NCBI GenBank assembly: GCA_965228125.1
Contig: OZ245791.1
Location: forward strand, 1,054,001-1,118,000
Direction of reading: 5' to 3'
From: GWF2-38-69 sp965228125
Lineage (GTDB): Bacteria; Verrucomicrobiota; Lentisphaeria; Victivallales; GWF2-38-69
Length of the DNA stretch: 64,000 nt
A program made the translations under genes and the position numbers. Below, in pieces: positions 1 through 9,026 of the stretch; within the stretch, counting starts at the first letter, position 1, and the number at the start of each line of letters is the position of its first letter. The notes beneath the pieces are model-generated. The model saw only the letters and a list, made by a program, of their open reading frames with translations, made no database searches and was not told the DNA's origin.

Positions 1-1
1 A

Positions 2-106
2 ACCGGCGTCAACTCTGAAAAATTTGAAGTTGATGAAGGATTGTTTCAGGTTGTTGGCGATGAGGTCAACATCCTGGTAGATACTATCCTGAATTGGAAA
101 GAATAA
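2..106 (+). CDS. C-terminal end of an unidentified protein (5' partial)
   Basis: An open frame enters from the left edge and stops with TAA at 104-106, giving 34 residues rich in acidic and hydrophobic positions and ending in LNWKE. No domain can be recognised from so little. The gene starts outside the window, so this is only the tail of a plus-strand gene. It is followed by about 140 bases without a gene. Confidence 0.5.
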   Translation, partial: TGVNSEKFEVDEGLFQVVGDEVNILVDTILNWKE

Positions 107-246
107 GTGCTCATAATTCGTTTTTACGCATTATTCGCAAAAGAAAAACATTCCAGAGTGTAATTTTTCTCTGTTAGTGTGATTATATTTGAAATAAATG
201 GGAAAATATCCATAACACTCGCACAAATTTAAGCAAGGCATAACAT

Positions 247-723
247 ATGAGCAAAGTGTATTTGGTATCCGGGCAAATCGGTTCTGGAAAAACCACCTAT
301 TCAAAACTTCTGGAAAAGAAAACAGGCGCCATCCGTTTTTCTCCTGACGAATGGATGCTGAAGCTTTATCCATTCGAAATAAGCAACGATGAGTTTGATT
401 ACTATTTCTTCATTTGCTGCGACATAGCTTGGGATACAGCAAAAAAATTGGTAAGCAAAAATATAGATATCATTCTTGACTTTGGTTTCTGGCGCAAATC
501 GGAACGAAAAAAATATACAGATATGATAGAAGAATTAGGTTTGGACTATAAACTTTTCTATATCTATTGTCCCGAAGCAACAATCATAGACCGACTCAGA
601 AAAAGGAATAAAGAAAAATCAGAGGGCAGCTTCTATATAAGCGACGAATCGTTTAATTATTTCTCCCCGGGGTTTGAACCACCGTCGCAAGAAGAAATTT
701 TTGAGCTAATAGACAATAGCTGA
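247..723 (+). CDS. P-loop kinase-like ATP-binding protein (AAA_33 / zeta-toxin-like)
   Basis: The 158-residue protein opens with a Walker A motif, GQIGSGKT at residues 9-16, after a short beta strand. This is typical of small nucleotide or metabolite kinases grouped as AAA_33. A hydrophobic strand followed by Asp-Phe (IIILDFG-like, about residue 77) fits the Walker B position, and an Arg-rich lid (DRLRKRNKEK) follows. The phosphorylated substrate cannot be read from the sequence. It could be a nucleoside, antibiotic or peptidoglycan precursor kinase, as in the zeta-toxin group, but no antitoxin-like partner is adjacent. The gene stands alone and ends against a hairpin terminator shared with the convergent uridine phosphorylase gene. 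Confidence 0.7.
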   Translation: MSKVYLVSGQIGSGKTTYSKLLEKKTGAIRFSPDEWMLKLYPFEISNDEFDYYFFICCDIAWDTAKKLVSKNIDIILDFGFWRKSERKKYTDMIEELGLDYKLFYIYCPEATIIDRLRKRNKEKSEGSFYISDESFNYFSPGFEPPSQEEIFELIDNS

Positions 724-779
724 ATTGAATTGTCTTAATAAAGAAACTGAATTTTTATTTTAAGAAACATAATATTAAT

Positions 780-808
780 AAGGCTCAGGATATTTCACCC
801 TGAGCCTT
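780..808. terminator. Bidirectional hairpin terminator between convergent genes
   Basis: A perfect 10-bp stem pairs 780-789 with 799-808 around a 9-base loop. It lies between the stop of the plus-strand kinase gene and the stop of the minus-strand uridine phosphorylase gene. The T-rich tail on the plus side is short (TCGTTTT), so termination strength is uncertain. Confidence 0.7.
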
Positions 809-842
809 AATCGTTTTACAGCGCTAACCAGAATTTATCAGG

Positions 843-1736
843 TTACTTGATAATTTTCTTCAGGTAGTTGAATAGAACTACGCCTGAATTTTCGCTAAAG
901 GAATGAAGTTCTTCCTTAGTGGCTGTTACCTGATCACCATTGAGACGATTTAGAAGAGTACAGCAAATCATGGCAAACCTTGAAAATCCCCAGTGATTTA
1001 AGAAGCCCGCCATCATTGCGCCTTCCATTTCTATATTGCGAACGCCATTTTCGTGAATCCAATTGAGCCAAGCCATTTTGGATTCAAGAGTCTCCATACA
1101 GACGGCGCCGTCCAAACGGAACTGTTCAAGGAAAAACTCATTTCCTGCTATGGTTTTACCTGGTACCACGTTCAACCCGCTCTTCTTATTGGCATCAATA
1201 ATGTCCTGAGCTATATCGAGAGGATATTTCCCGTTAAACCAATGCTCTCCCATTCCGCCATTCAATACTCTATAAGGCTTCAGATCCGCCATCAAACCTT
1301 CAGTCGTAACTACCACTGTACCGCCTTCAAGCCCAACACCGCCGCTTGTGCCAACCCTTGTCCAAAAAACTTTATCCATCTCTTCTAAATCGCCATCTTT
1401 AAGGAAATAAATCATTCTCATCATTTCCTGCACACAAATTGCAGCACTTGGCATACCCATACCGTGAGAAGCAAATATCACACCGTCACAATAACGCGTC
1501 ACAAATCTGTCTTCTTTTGGAAGGGCTATAATTTTCTTCCCTTTGCGCATTTTACTCCATTTTTCGGCAAACTCATTTATGCGCCCGCCGGAACCGCACA
1601 ATACAACCGCTTTTACTTTCTTAAAGTCTTTCAGGATCGGATCATTGCTGTCAACCCCAAAATGATAATAGACATCAGGATATTCACCTTTTAATACTCC
1701 ATCAAGAAATGCATGATTGATGTTTTGATCGTTCAT
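843..1736 (-). CDS. udp: Uridine phosphorylase (UPP/PNP-UDP family)
   Basis: This 297-residue enzyme should cleave uridine with phosphate to uracil and ribose-1-phosphate in the cytoplasm. The N-terminal half has a VVLCGSGGR stretch matching the phosphate-binding loop of nucleoside phosphorylases. The centre carries the GTSGGVG ribose/phosphate loop (about 130-137), and near the end IEMEGA occupies the usual IEMES/IEMEG substrate position. Overall length and order resemble the animal UPP type more than the 253-residue E. coli Udp. It lies downstream of a TsgA-like transporter on the same strand with a 114-base gap. It is divergent from deoB, whose product would use the ribose-1-phosphate formed here. 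Substrate preference, uridine versus another pyrimidine nucleoside, is inferred. Confidence 0.85.
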   Translation of the reverse strand: MNDQNINHAFLDGVLKGEYPDVYYHFGVDSNDPILKDFKKVKAVVLCGSGGRINEFAEKWSKMRKGKKIIALPKEDRFVTRYCDGVIFASHGMGMPSAAICVQEMMRMIYFLKDGDLEEMDKVFWTRVGTSGGVGLEGGTVVVTTEGLMADLKPYRVLNGGMGEHWFNGKYPLDIAQDIIDANKKSGLNVVPGKTIAGNEFFLEQFRLDGAVCMETLESKMAWLNWIHENGVRNIEMEGAMMAGFLNHWGFSRFAMICCTLLNRLNGDQVTATKEELHSFSENSGVVLFNYLKKIIK

Positions 1737-1850
1737 TTTCTCGTCTCCTTATTTTTTATTTTATCTTCCTTCCTACAAAAGAACACATTAAACGCTTATC
1801 TCGCAAGTAGAAAAGGCCTCACTATATAATGAGTCTTCGGCATAAGCAAA

Positions 1851-3035
1851 TTAGATGGACTTAATAGCCTGTTTGTCATTGAATGCGACTATTATCATCA
1901 GGACAACGGTAGTAAGCATCGTTATAGCGCTAATAGCGATTATGGACGTAAAACCATATTGTGCCTGTACCCAGTTGGAATAGGCTTCACCTACATATGT
2001 ACCTACTCCTGATGATGCAATAAAGAATGAAATAATCCTTGGCGAAGCAAATTCAACCAACATGGATCCATATGAAATGCTTGATGAATATATTGTCGCA
2101 CAACCAAGGCCTAAAATAGATATCGAAACATACATCATCATAACACTGGCAGAATAGTAAATAACAAAATAGGCTATAAACGATACTATCGCTGAAAAAA
2201 TGATGTACTTATTTACCGCTATGTACTTAACCGCATAGCTTGAGATGAAACATCCTACAGCATACAGAATCCAAAATAAACTTATCCCGAAATTGGCTGC
2301 TGTTGAATCCATCTTCAGATTTGTCGTCAGGTACTCTACAACGCAATATGTGTACCCTGTGTAAGACACAAAATAAAAGAATATAGATAATCCGACAAAA
2401 TAGATATTTAAATTCCATTTTGAAAAATGTGAAACCGTTTGTGTTTCGGTTTCGGCGGCATCAACATTTGGAATGATGGATCTAGCGCATAAAATTACGA
2501 TGATAATTATGAGGATGAATACCGATAGATAAACAGATTGCCATGAAAATTTCATAGTTATCATAAAAGATGAAACCATAGGATAAACAAGTGAACCTAT
2601 GCTGAACAAGAAGTCTGCGCGATTCATCTTTGTAGATCGTTCTTTACCTTCAAAAGTATGAACGAAAATGAAATAAGGAATTGTAATTATAAGACCGAAG
2701 CAAAACCCCAAGATTATTAAAATCGGTATCAGAAATATAATCTCATGAATCATGAACATTGATAAAGTACATAAAAGATAAACAATGGAAGTAAGATAAA
2801 TCTGAGCTCTGATTTTCAGGAACTTTACAATAAAACCATTTAAGATCTGAAATATCAGCATGCCCCCCATAAAGAATGAAAATACGAAACCTGTATATGC
2901 CGCACTTGATTTAAAATATTCCTGCGCAGGCTGCTGAATTACAAAAGGCAATATTACGGCTATCCCCGTAATACATGTCAGTCCGTACGACATGACAGTT
3001 AACTTCATCAAATTGCTCTTCCCTCTAAAATCCAT
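1851..3035 (-). CDS. TsgA-like MFS transporter, candidate nucleoside permease
   Basis: The 394-residue protein is an integral membrane protein with about 12 hydrophobic segments and a central hydrophilic loop rich in Glu/Thr (about 190-200). Spacing and short motifs, such as a Gly-rich fourth helix followed by FEGKER and then SIGSLVYPM, resemble E. coli TsgA, a major facilitator of unknown substrate. The start is supported by an AGGAGGG ribosome site just upstream (3045-3051 on the opposite strand). It is first in a likely two-gene unit with uridine phosphorylase and diverges from deoB. That context suggests import of nucleosides, which is inference; fucose- or sugar-permease relatives are the alternative. 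Confidence 0.7.
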   Translation of the reverse strand: MDFRGKSNLMKLTVMSYGLTCITGIAVILPFVIQQPAQEYFKSSAAYTGFVFSFFMGGMLIFQILNGFIVKFLKIRAQIYLTSIVYLLCTLSMFMIHEIIFLIPILIILGFCFGLIITIPYFIFVHTFEGKERSTKMNRADFLFSIGSLVYPMVSSFMITMKFSWQSVYLSVFILIIIIVILCARSIIPNVDAAETETQTVSHFSKWNLNIYFVGLSIFFYFVSYTGYTYCVVEYLTTNLKMDSTAANFGISLFWILYAVGCFISSYAVKYIAVNKYIIFSAIVSFIAYFVIYYSASVMMMYVSISILGLGCATIYSSSISYGSMLVEFASPRIISFFIASSGVGTYVGEAYSNWVQAQYGFTSIIAISAITMLTTVVLMIIVAFNDKQAIKSI

Positions 3036-3170
3036 TTTATCCCTCCTAGTTAGGTTTGTTCACAATATCTTTAGTAAAATAATTAACGATCAATCCATGC
3101 ACAGTGTCTTTTCTTTTTATAAAAGCACTGGTTAGGATTTTAATCTATCGAATTACCTTTGCCATCACTG

Positions 3171-3198
3171 TTGCGTAAAAAAGCAAATGTTTTATACT
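3171..3198 (+). promoter_or_regulatory. Probable sigma70-type promoter of deoB
   Basis: TTGCGT at 3171-3176 and TATACT at 3193-3198 are separated by 16 bases. This would start transcription near 3205, about 47 bases before the deoB start codon. The divergent transporter gene starts at 3035, so this intergenic region probably holds both promoters and any shared operator. Confidence 0.5.
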
Positions 3199-3251
3199 GT
3201 ATAGACTACACACCTGTAAGTATTGAAAACAAAAAAACAAGAGGGCTCAAT

Positions 3252-4499
3252 ATGAAGAGAACAATAATACTGATACTCGATTCTTTCGGCATCGGTGCAT
3301 CTGCAGATTCCGACAATTACGGAGACAAAGGCTCAGACACCTTGGGACACATAGTCGAACAATGCGCGACTGGAACAGCCAAAGGGACGGTAAAACGAGA
3401 CAAAGGCAGCCTTTTTTTGCCAAATCTAGCCCGTTTGGGACTCGAAAAAGCAGCAGAGGAAAGCAGAGGCAAAAAACTCGCATGTTCTCTCGGATATAGT
3501 GGAGATATTGCAGGCGCCTACGGTTACGGAATTGAAACTTCCAAAGGAAAAGATACGCCTAGCGGACATTGGGAAATAGCCGGCGTTCCCGTAATGTTCG
3601 ACTGGGGATATTTCCCGAAAACCATACCAGCCTTCCCCGAAAAACTTATCAGTGAATTCATCAAAAGGACCGGAGTTCCAGGCATCCTTGGCAACAAACA
3701 CGCTTCGGGCACAGAAATTCTGGACGAGCTTGGTGAGGAACATATTAAAACAGGAAAACCTATTGTTTACACTTCTGCTGACAGCGTGTTCCAGATCGCC
3801 TGTCATGAAACACACTTCGGACTTGAGAAACTAATGGAAATTTGTGACATCGCCAGAGTAATCCTTAACGAGCAGGAAGAATCGCTAGGTTGTATCGGAC
3901 GCGTCATAGCCAGGCCTTTCCTCGGAGAAAAAAAAGGCGAGTTCGCCAGAACAGGCAACAGACACGACATAGCAGTCGAGCCACCAGAACCTACGCTTCT
4001 TGATACTCTGAAAAAACTTGGGGGACAAGTTGTTTCCATAGGCAAGATAGCAGACATCTTTGCAAATTGCGGAATTACTAAAAAAATCAAGGCTACAGGG
4101 TTAGAAGACCTTTTTAACAAGACCGTCTCGGAACTTAAAGAAGCCAAAGACAATACTATAATTTTCACTAACTTCGTGGATTTTGATGCCAGTTTCGGGC
4201 ATCGCAGAGATGTATCCGGCTACGCATGGGCCCTTGAATACATCGATAACCGTATGCCCGAACTTGAAAAAATGCTCCAGCCTGGAGATCTGGTAGTAAT
4301 AACAGCAGACCACGGCTGCGATCCGACATGGAAAGGCACAGACCACACAAGAGAACACATCCCCATTCTGATGTTTGGTCCATATATTAAACCAGGAAGT
4401 ATCGGGGGGAGGAAATCTTTTGCGGATATTGGACAGACTATCGCAAAACATATGGGACTGCCAAAACTCGGACACGGCATCGCTTGCGACATACTTTAA
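3252..4499 (+). CDS. deoB: Phosphopentomutase
   Basis: The enzyme interconverts ribose-1-phosphate (or deoxyribose-1-phosphate) and ribose-5-phosphate, joining nucleoside breakdown to the pentose phosphate pathway. From the ATG at 3252 it is 415 residues, close to the usual 400. An in-frame upstream start would add 31 residues without family character, whereas AGAGG precedes 3252 and MKRTIILILDSFG is the normal N-terminus. The alkaline-phosphatase-fold metal ligands are all present: D10, D312, H317, D353, H354 and H365. The phospho-acceptor T102 lies in GKDTPSGHWE. It diverges from the transporter and uridine phosphorylase genes, which supply its substrate. A strong hairpin terminator follows. 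Confidence 0.96.
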   Translation: MKRTIILILDSFGIGASADSDNYGDKGSDTLGHIVEQCATGTAKGTVKRDKGSLFLPNLARLGLEKAAEESRGKKLACSLGYSGDIAGAYGYGIETSKGKDTPSGHWEIAGVPVMFDWGYFPKTIPAFPEKLISEFIKRTGVPGILGNKHASGTEILDELGEEHIKTGKPIVYTSADSVFQIACHETHFGLEKLMEICDIARVILNEQEESLGCIGRVIARPFLGEKKGEFARTGNRHDIAVEPPEPTLLDTLKKLGGQVVSIGKIADIFANCGITKKIKATGLEDLFNKTVSELKEAKDNTIIFTNFVDFDASFGHRRDVSGYAWALEYIDNRMPELEKMLQPGDLVVITADHGCDPTWKGTDHTREHIPILMFGPYIKPGSIGGRKSFADIGQTIAKHMGLPKLGHGIACDIL

Positions 4500-4535
4500 C
4501 AAAGGATAGAGCCTAATAGTAATAATTTTATTGAG

Positions 4536-4593
4536 TGGAGGGTTGAGGTTCTTCTCAAACACACGCTTCAAAGAACTTAAACCCTCCATTTTT
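4536..4593 (+). terminator. Rho-independent terminator of deoB
   Basis: TGGAGGGTT (4536-4544) pairs with AACCCTCCA (4580-4588). The stem continues inward with AGGTTCTT against AAGAACTT with one G-U pair, making a long stem of about 17 pairs, followed by TTTTT. It lies about 40 bases after the deoB stop. Confidence 0.85.
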
Positions 4594-4650
4594 CAAAAAA
4601 TAATTCTATAGCCGTGCGTGTCTATTGCTCCTTCTAGCTTTTCTCTAGCC

Positions 4651-4932
4651 TCATTTGACTATTGCTTTATTGAGTTCTGTTAGGATATTCTTAGAAAGTT
4701 TCTCCTGTATTATCATAGAACCTAAAGCCACTCTCAGGATAATTGGCCTTCTTCCTCTCTTATTGAACTTTTTGAAGAGTGTGCAATACGATTCCTCAAA
4801 CTCGCTCCATGGCATGCTCTTCCCGAGTATCACTCATCTGTTGAAACTTTTGAGTTTCCTTCTAAACGGCAGTATGAGATTTTCGAAACCTTCGTCTGTA
4901 TTGCTGAACTGATACACTATTTTTCCTTCCAT
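4651..4932 (-). pseudogene. Remnant of an IS transposase N-terminus (DUF772 / IS1182-like)
   Basis: On the minus strand a frame runs from ATG at 4932 to a stop at 4651, interrupted only by one in-frame TGA at 4836-4834. Read through that codon, it gives about 93 residues. The second part, GKSMPWSEFEESYCTLF then RPIILRVALGSMIIQEKL, matches the helical N-terminal region of transposases with DUF772, where R/KP-R/A-LGALIIKE-L is usual. The interrupted codon falls where a Trp is common (NRW), suggesting a TGG to TGA change. The catalytic DDE region is absent and the frame ends about 15 residues after the conserved helix. It is therefore a decayed 5' fragment of a mobile element, not a functional gene. 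No terminal inverted repeats were identified. Confidence 0.65.
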
Positions 4933-5095
4933 GTGCAAATATTTTAGCAATTTACAGCGCAATTCATTACACTATAAATACTTATGATTTTAAAAAAAAT
5001 CTTTCATTAGTTTTATTTTTTTATTTAGTGAAATATAGAAAACATTTGCCTATACTGGAGAAGTGAATCTATTGTTAATTTGAAAGTTAGAAAAA

Positions 5096-6697
5096 ATGAG
5101 TGGCAAGCCAAAAAAAATTGGGTTATTTTCAGTAATTTCTATATCAGTGAGTGGGATTATTGGTAGTGGTTGGCTTTTTACAGCTTATCTTGGAGCAAAG
5201 GAAGCTGGTTCAGGGGTGTTTATTTCTTGGCTGATGGTTCTTGTATTTTTCCTACTAATGGCATTGGTGATATCTGAAATAGCCTCAATGTACCCCATTA
5301 GAGGGCTTATAGGCAGAATAGGAGTTTTATCTCATAACAGATTTTTTGGTGCTGTTTTTGCCTTCGCAATCTGGCTGGAACTTGTAGGCAGTATGCCTGG
5401 AGAAGCACAGGCTAGCGTACAATATTTGGCTAGTCTTTCTCCAAGTATTTCTACATATCTTATGACTAATGGCGAGCTTACCCATTCTGGGCTAGGAGTA
5501 ACTTTTTGTTTTTTAGTTTTCTATTGGATAGTCAATATTTTTGGGATCAGGTTTTTTGCCAGCGTTAACAACGCCATAACTATAGTAAAAATAGTGATCC
5601 CTGTCGCTACAGCACTTGTAATACTAGGTCTTTGCTTTCATCCCGTTAATTTTACTTCATTTAAAGGTTCCATTATGCCTTATGGAATTAATTCAGTCTT
5701 TATGGCAATAACCACAGCTGGCATGATATATGTTTTCAATGGATTCCAGTTATGTACGTCGTTTGCAAGCGAAATCAAAAATCCAAATAGAAACATTCCT
5801 CTTGGCATGATTCTATCGCTTATAATTTGTTTTATTATCTACATACTTTTGCAGTTTGCTTTCATGGGAGCTATAGATCCATCTCAAATCGCGGAGAAAG
5901 GTTGGCAGTCATTATTTTTTGAATCCCCATTTGTGCAACTTGTATCAATGCTTGGTATGAACTTCATGGCGATAATAATTTATGTTGGAGCTGTAGCTGC
6001 TCCGACCGGAACCGGTATTACTTTCGTTGGAAGTGCTTCAAGAATTCTTTATGGGATGTCGAAAGAGAGGCAAATGCCAAAAAGATTCTCTATCCTTGAT
6101 CCAAAGTTGCATTTTTCTAAATCGGCGATGGGCTTTAATTTCCTTATTACCTTGATTTTTCTTGTATTATTTCACAGTTGGTCTGTTCTGATCCTTTTTA
6201 TAACCGCATTGATAGTCCTGATGTATATGGTAGTTCCTCTCTCTCTAGTTGGCTTGCGAAATGGCGCCCCCGATGCAAAGAGAGCTTTCAAACTTCCTCT
6301 AGCAACTCCTATATGTTATTTGCTTTTTATTTCACAAGCAATAATTTTTGTTTTCATAGGATCAACTGACATGTTGTATATGACAATAGCTTTGACAATT
6401 TTTATGATAGTCTTCATCTCAATAAACAGAAGTAATAAAGGCCATTATTCGTTAGGAGAAGTTGTATATGTAAGCGCTCCTCTCATTGTTTTCTTATGGC
6501 TTCTTACAGTACTAATATACTTAGGCCCAGTTGAATATGGGGGCTTTGGATTTTTAAATATTGTCTCAATGTTTGTAATAATTATAACTTTAGGAATCAT
6601 TGCATTTTATTACATGACAAGAAAATTTTTTGTTGCAAAGTGCAGATCAATAAGAGAAAAAGACAATATTCAATTTGATACTTCAGATACTGAATGA
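5096..6697 (+). CDS. APC-superfamily amino acid permease
   Basis: The 533-residue protein has about 12-14 hydrophobic segments. Its N-terminus carries the APC signature ISVSGIIGSGWLF (about residues 14-26), where the GIIGSG loop in helix 1 binds the amino acid backbone in AdiC/GadC-type carriers. Helix 6 contains FNGFQLCTSFASEIKNP, again typical of APC permeases. The C-terminus is a short charged tail. The substrate cannot be assigned. The coding sequence is more T-rich than neighbouring genes, the ribosome site is weak, and a transposase remnant lies immediately upstream, so recent acquisition is plausible. Proteins with the GIIGSGWLF start are, to my recollection, frequent in Legionella and Coxiella, but this was not checked. 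Confidence 0.85.
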   Translation: MSGKPKKIGLFSVISISVSGIIGSGWLFTAYLGAKEAGSGVFISWLMVLVFFLLMALVISEIASMYPIRGLIGRIGVLSHNRFFGAVFAFAIWLELVGSMPGEAQASVQYLASLSPSISTYLMTNGELTHSGLGVTFCFLVFYWIVNIFGIRFFASVNNAITIVKIVIPVATALVILGLCFHPVNFTSFKGSIMPYGINSVFMAITTAGMIYVFNGFQLCTSFASEIKNPNRNIPLGMILSLIICFIIYILLQFAFMGAIDPSQIAEKGWQSLFFESPFVQLVSMLGMNFMAIIIYVGAVAAPTGTGITFVGSASRILYGMSKERQMPKRFSILDPKLHFSKSAMGFNFLITLIFLVLFHSWSVLILFITALIVLMYMVVPLSLVGLRNGAPDAKRAFKLPLATPICYLLFISQAIIFVFIGSTDMLYMTIALTIFMIVFISINRSNKGHYSLGEVVYVSAPLIVFLWLLTVLIYLGPVEYGGFGFLNIVSMFVIIITLGIIAFYYMTRKFFVAKCRSIREKDNIQFDTSDTE

Positions 6698-6899
6698 TTT
6701 TACACCTAACAATTTGCTGGAACACCTAGTTTTTGTCAGGAAGATTTTAAACGCCGAAAATTAACCAAAAGAATGAGCCGCTAATAAGCTAGAATGGTTA
6801 GTCGCAGCCTGCCACCAGCCGATAGTCAGAGGTAAAAGCAACGCCCAAACAGAACTCAAGGCAAAAGCATCAGCCAGCGTCGTATTATACGGGTTGATA

Positions 6900-8957
6900 T
6901 TAGCAGTTGGACAGCTCGGTATTGATTTCTTCCTGAAGCATTTTCGAAACTGAAACAGGTATAAATCCTCCATTTTCCAATTTTTCGACAGCTTCCATCT
7001 CTTCATTTAGAGCCGCTTTTTTAATATAACGATTCTGAACTTTAAGCATTGAAATATATTTTGAGAGATTTCCAATATCTCTTTTTGCAATACCTGTCCT
7101 TTCTCTATAAAAAGTTTTACACTCATTAACTATCTCTTTCTGATTTGCATAAATAAGCGGCAAGGAATCTAGTGATTCAGCAACTCTCGTATATGCAAAA
7201 ACTGAAGCATAAGTCATTTCATATTCTTCAATGGCCGCATTATATCTCAATTTCTTTGCAAGCATGCTTGAATGAAAAACTTTTTCTATACCCAATGCTA
7301 TTCTTTTTTTAAGTTTAGTAAATAACGGCATAGAATAAACGGTCTTTTGCGGAGAATGCCCGTCCTTAATCTGTTCTATCTCAAAATCCGTGTTTATATC
7401 TAATGTTCTGAAAACCTGATCTGAAATCAATCCTCTGGCAAGTATTCGTCGATAGATCTTTCTTTCGATGGCAATAGCTTCAAGCCAAAGTATTTTCTTT
7501 AGGATAGCCGGAGTGAATTTGGGATCTTCCTGCATATGGGTAATTCTGTCTACAACATCCTCCCCTTCCTTATCATAAGAAGCGATCACAGAATCAAGAA
7601 CCGTTTCCTGGACAAACTGATTCTTCTTTATATTTTTTAAAAAATTTTGTCCTTTGATAAGTACCTGAAGCTTAGCCTGCAAATATAAAATCGTTTCGTA
7701 AATAGAAGTCTTATTTAATCTGAATGCCGCTATAAGGAGTTTAGTGCTTAACCCGTTAACCAAAAGCGTAAATAATACTACGCCCAAAGTTAGCTGCAAA
7801 ATAAGCCTGCTTCCCGGAAAATCAGATGTCAAACCGAATGCCAATGCAAGCGGGACTGCGCCTCTTAAACCTCCCCAGAAAATTATTGTCTGATATCCCA
7901 TACTGATTTTCCTCTGCCTTGGAAAAAGCTTTATTATAGGAGATATGGCATAAACCACCACGGCCCTGGCAACAATGATTGCAACTACTGCAAATAACAA
8001 ATAGATAAAGAGTCTTGATGTGTTTTTGAATTCATCAAACATTCTCCACTCTACTATGCCTAAAACAATGAAAATAAAACTATTTGCCAAAAAAGAGGCA
8101 TACTCCCAGAATTTTACTATATAGTCTTTAACCTCATTATTTAGTTTAGTTGTCCTATAATAATTAACTGTAATTCCAGCTCCAAGCACAGCCATCACTC
8201 CCGAAACATGAATAAAATGGTCTGCTATAATAAATGAAGAAAAAGTCAACACTGTAGTAAGAACAAGAATTGCCATCGGATCTTTCTTTGTTATGCTCAT
8301 TAGACATACCGCAAAATAGCCAATTATAATACCAACAATGGCACCTCCGGCAAAAACCCATATAAAACTCAACAAGCCTGAAAGGAGAGTTCCAGCGTTC
8401 AGTTGAGCTCCAGACATAACTATCGCGAAAACTATATTGAAAGCAACAATAGCCGTAGCATCGTTAAAAATACTTTCCCCGTCCACAAGCATAGTCAGCC
8501 TCTTGGGAGCTCCAATCTCTTTAAAAAGAGCAATGACTGCTACAGGGTCAGTAGCTGAAATCAAAGCGCCGAAAAGCAAAGCTGAACCTATCATCAATGG
8601 AGTAGTAAAATTGACAATCACTCCGACGATGAGAAGAGAAATAATAAGCCCAGGCCCCGCAAGTATCAGTACAGGAATTATATTTCTTGCAAGCAATCGG
8701 CTGTCCATATTGACAGAAGCATCAAAAATAAGAATAGGCAAAAGTATGTAATAAATTATCTTATGAAATATTAATGTATTTATATCCGAAGAAAGTTCAG
8801 GCGAATAATGCATGAACATCGCAAGAGCCAGCCCAACAACCACTAGGCCAATCGTGTAAGGGAATTTTAGCCTCCTAAGAAAAATTGAAGAGCATACAGC
8901 TATCAGCAAGAGAAAACATATCAAAAGAATATATGCTACAAATTTATTGTGTTCCAT
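6900..8957 (-). CDS. Na+/H+ antiporter of the CPA1/NHE type with long cytoplasmic tail
   Basis: The 685-residue protein exchanges Na+ (or K+) for H+ across the inner membrane. Residues 1 to about 415 form roughly 12-13 hydrophobic helices. The ion-binding helices show SATDPVAV (134-141) and ESIFNDA (161-167), the TDP and ND motifs of CPA1 antiporters. A glycine-rich helix, GGLRGAVPLALAF, is also typical. Residues about 420-685 are a charged, helical cytoplasmic domain without a recognised fold, probably regulatory. The ATG at 8957 is chosen over an upstream TTG because a strong Shine-Dalgarno sequence (8964-8973) precedes it by six bases. The gene appears to stand alone. Confidence 0.88.
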   Translation of the reverse strand: MEHNKFVAYILLICFLLLIAVCSSIFLRRLKFPYTIGLVVVGLALAMFMHYSPELSSDINTLIFHKIIYYILLPILIFDASVNMDSRLLARNIIPVLILAGPGLIISLLIVGVIVNFTTPLMIGSALLFGALISATDPVAVIALFKEIGAPKRLTMLVDGESIFNDATAIVAFNIVFAIVMSGAQLNAGTLLSGLLSFIWVFAGGAIVGIIIGYFAVCLMSITKKDPMAILVLTTVLTFSSFIIADHFIHVSGVMAVLGAGITVNYYRTTKLNNEVKDYIVKFWEYASFLANSFIFIVLGIVEWRMFDEFKNTSRLFIYLLFAVVAIIVARAVVVYAISPIIKLFPRQRKISMGYQTIIFWGGLRGAVPLALAFGLTSDFPGSRLILQLTLGVVLFTLLVNGLSTKLLIAAFRLNKTSIYETILYLQAKLQVLIKGQNFLKNIKKNQFVQETVLDSVIASYDKEGEDVVDRITHMQEDPKFTPAILKKILWLEAIAIERKIYRRILARGLISDQVFRTLDINTDFEIEQIKDGHSPQKTVYSMPLFTKLKKRIALGIEKVFHSSMLAKKLRYNAAIEEYEMTYASVFAYTRVAESLDSLPLIYANQKEIVNECKTFYRERTGIAKRDIGNLSKYISMLKVQNRYIKKAALNEEMEAVEKLENGGFIPVSVSKMLQEEINTELSNC

Positions 8958-8963
8958 GTTAAG

Positions 8964-8973
8964 CCCCCTCTCC
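8964..8973 (-). promoter_or_regulatory. Ribosome binding site that fixes the antiporter start
   Basis: On the minus strand GGAGAGGGGG lies six bases before the ATG at 8957. The alternative TTG start at 8975 would put this purine block inside the coding region, so the ATG is preferred. Confidence 0.7.
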
Positions 8974-9026
8974 AAAAATGGTTCTAAATTGGTGAGTTAA
9001 TAATTATCCGCTAAAAACTGTCAAAA

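Noticed and set aside
3159..3251. Upstream in-frame start for deoB adding 31 residues.
   Set aside because: The added residues do not fit the family, and a ribosome site precedes the ATG at 3252.
4834..4836. In-frame TGA in the transposase fragment as a possible sign of TGA recoding.
   Set aside because: Other genes here end at TGA (for example the kinase stop at 721-723), so standard stop use applies and a nonsense change is the simpler explanation.
6761..6899. Open frame on the minus strand giving a hydrophobic tail with ALSSVWALLLPLTIGWWQAA.
   Set aside because: It is in a different frame from the antiporter, lacks a start of its own outside the antiporter gene, and has no ribosome site. 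It could be a remnant but cannot be supported.
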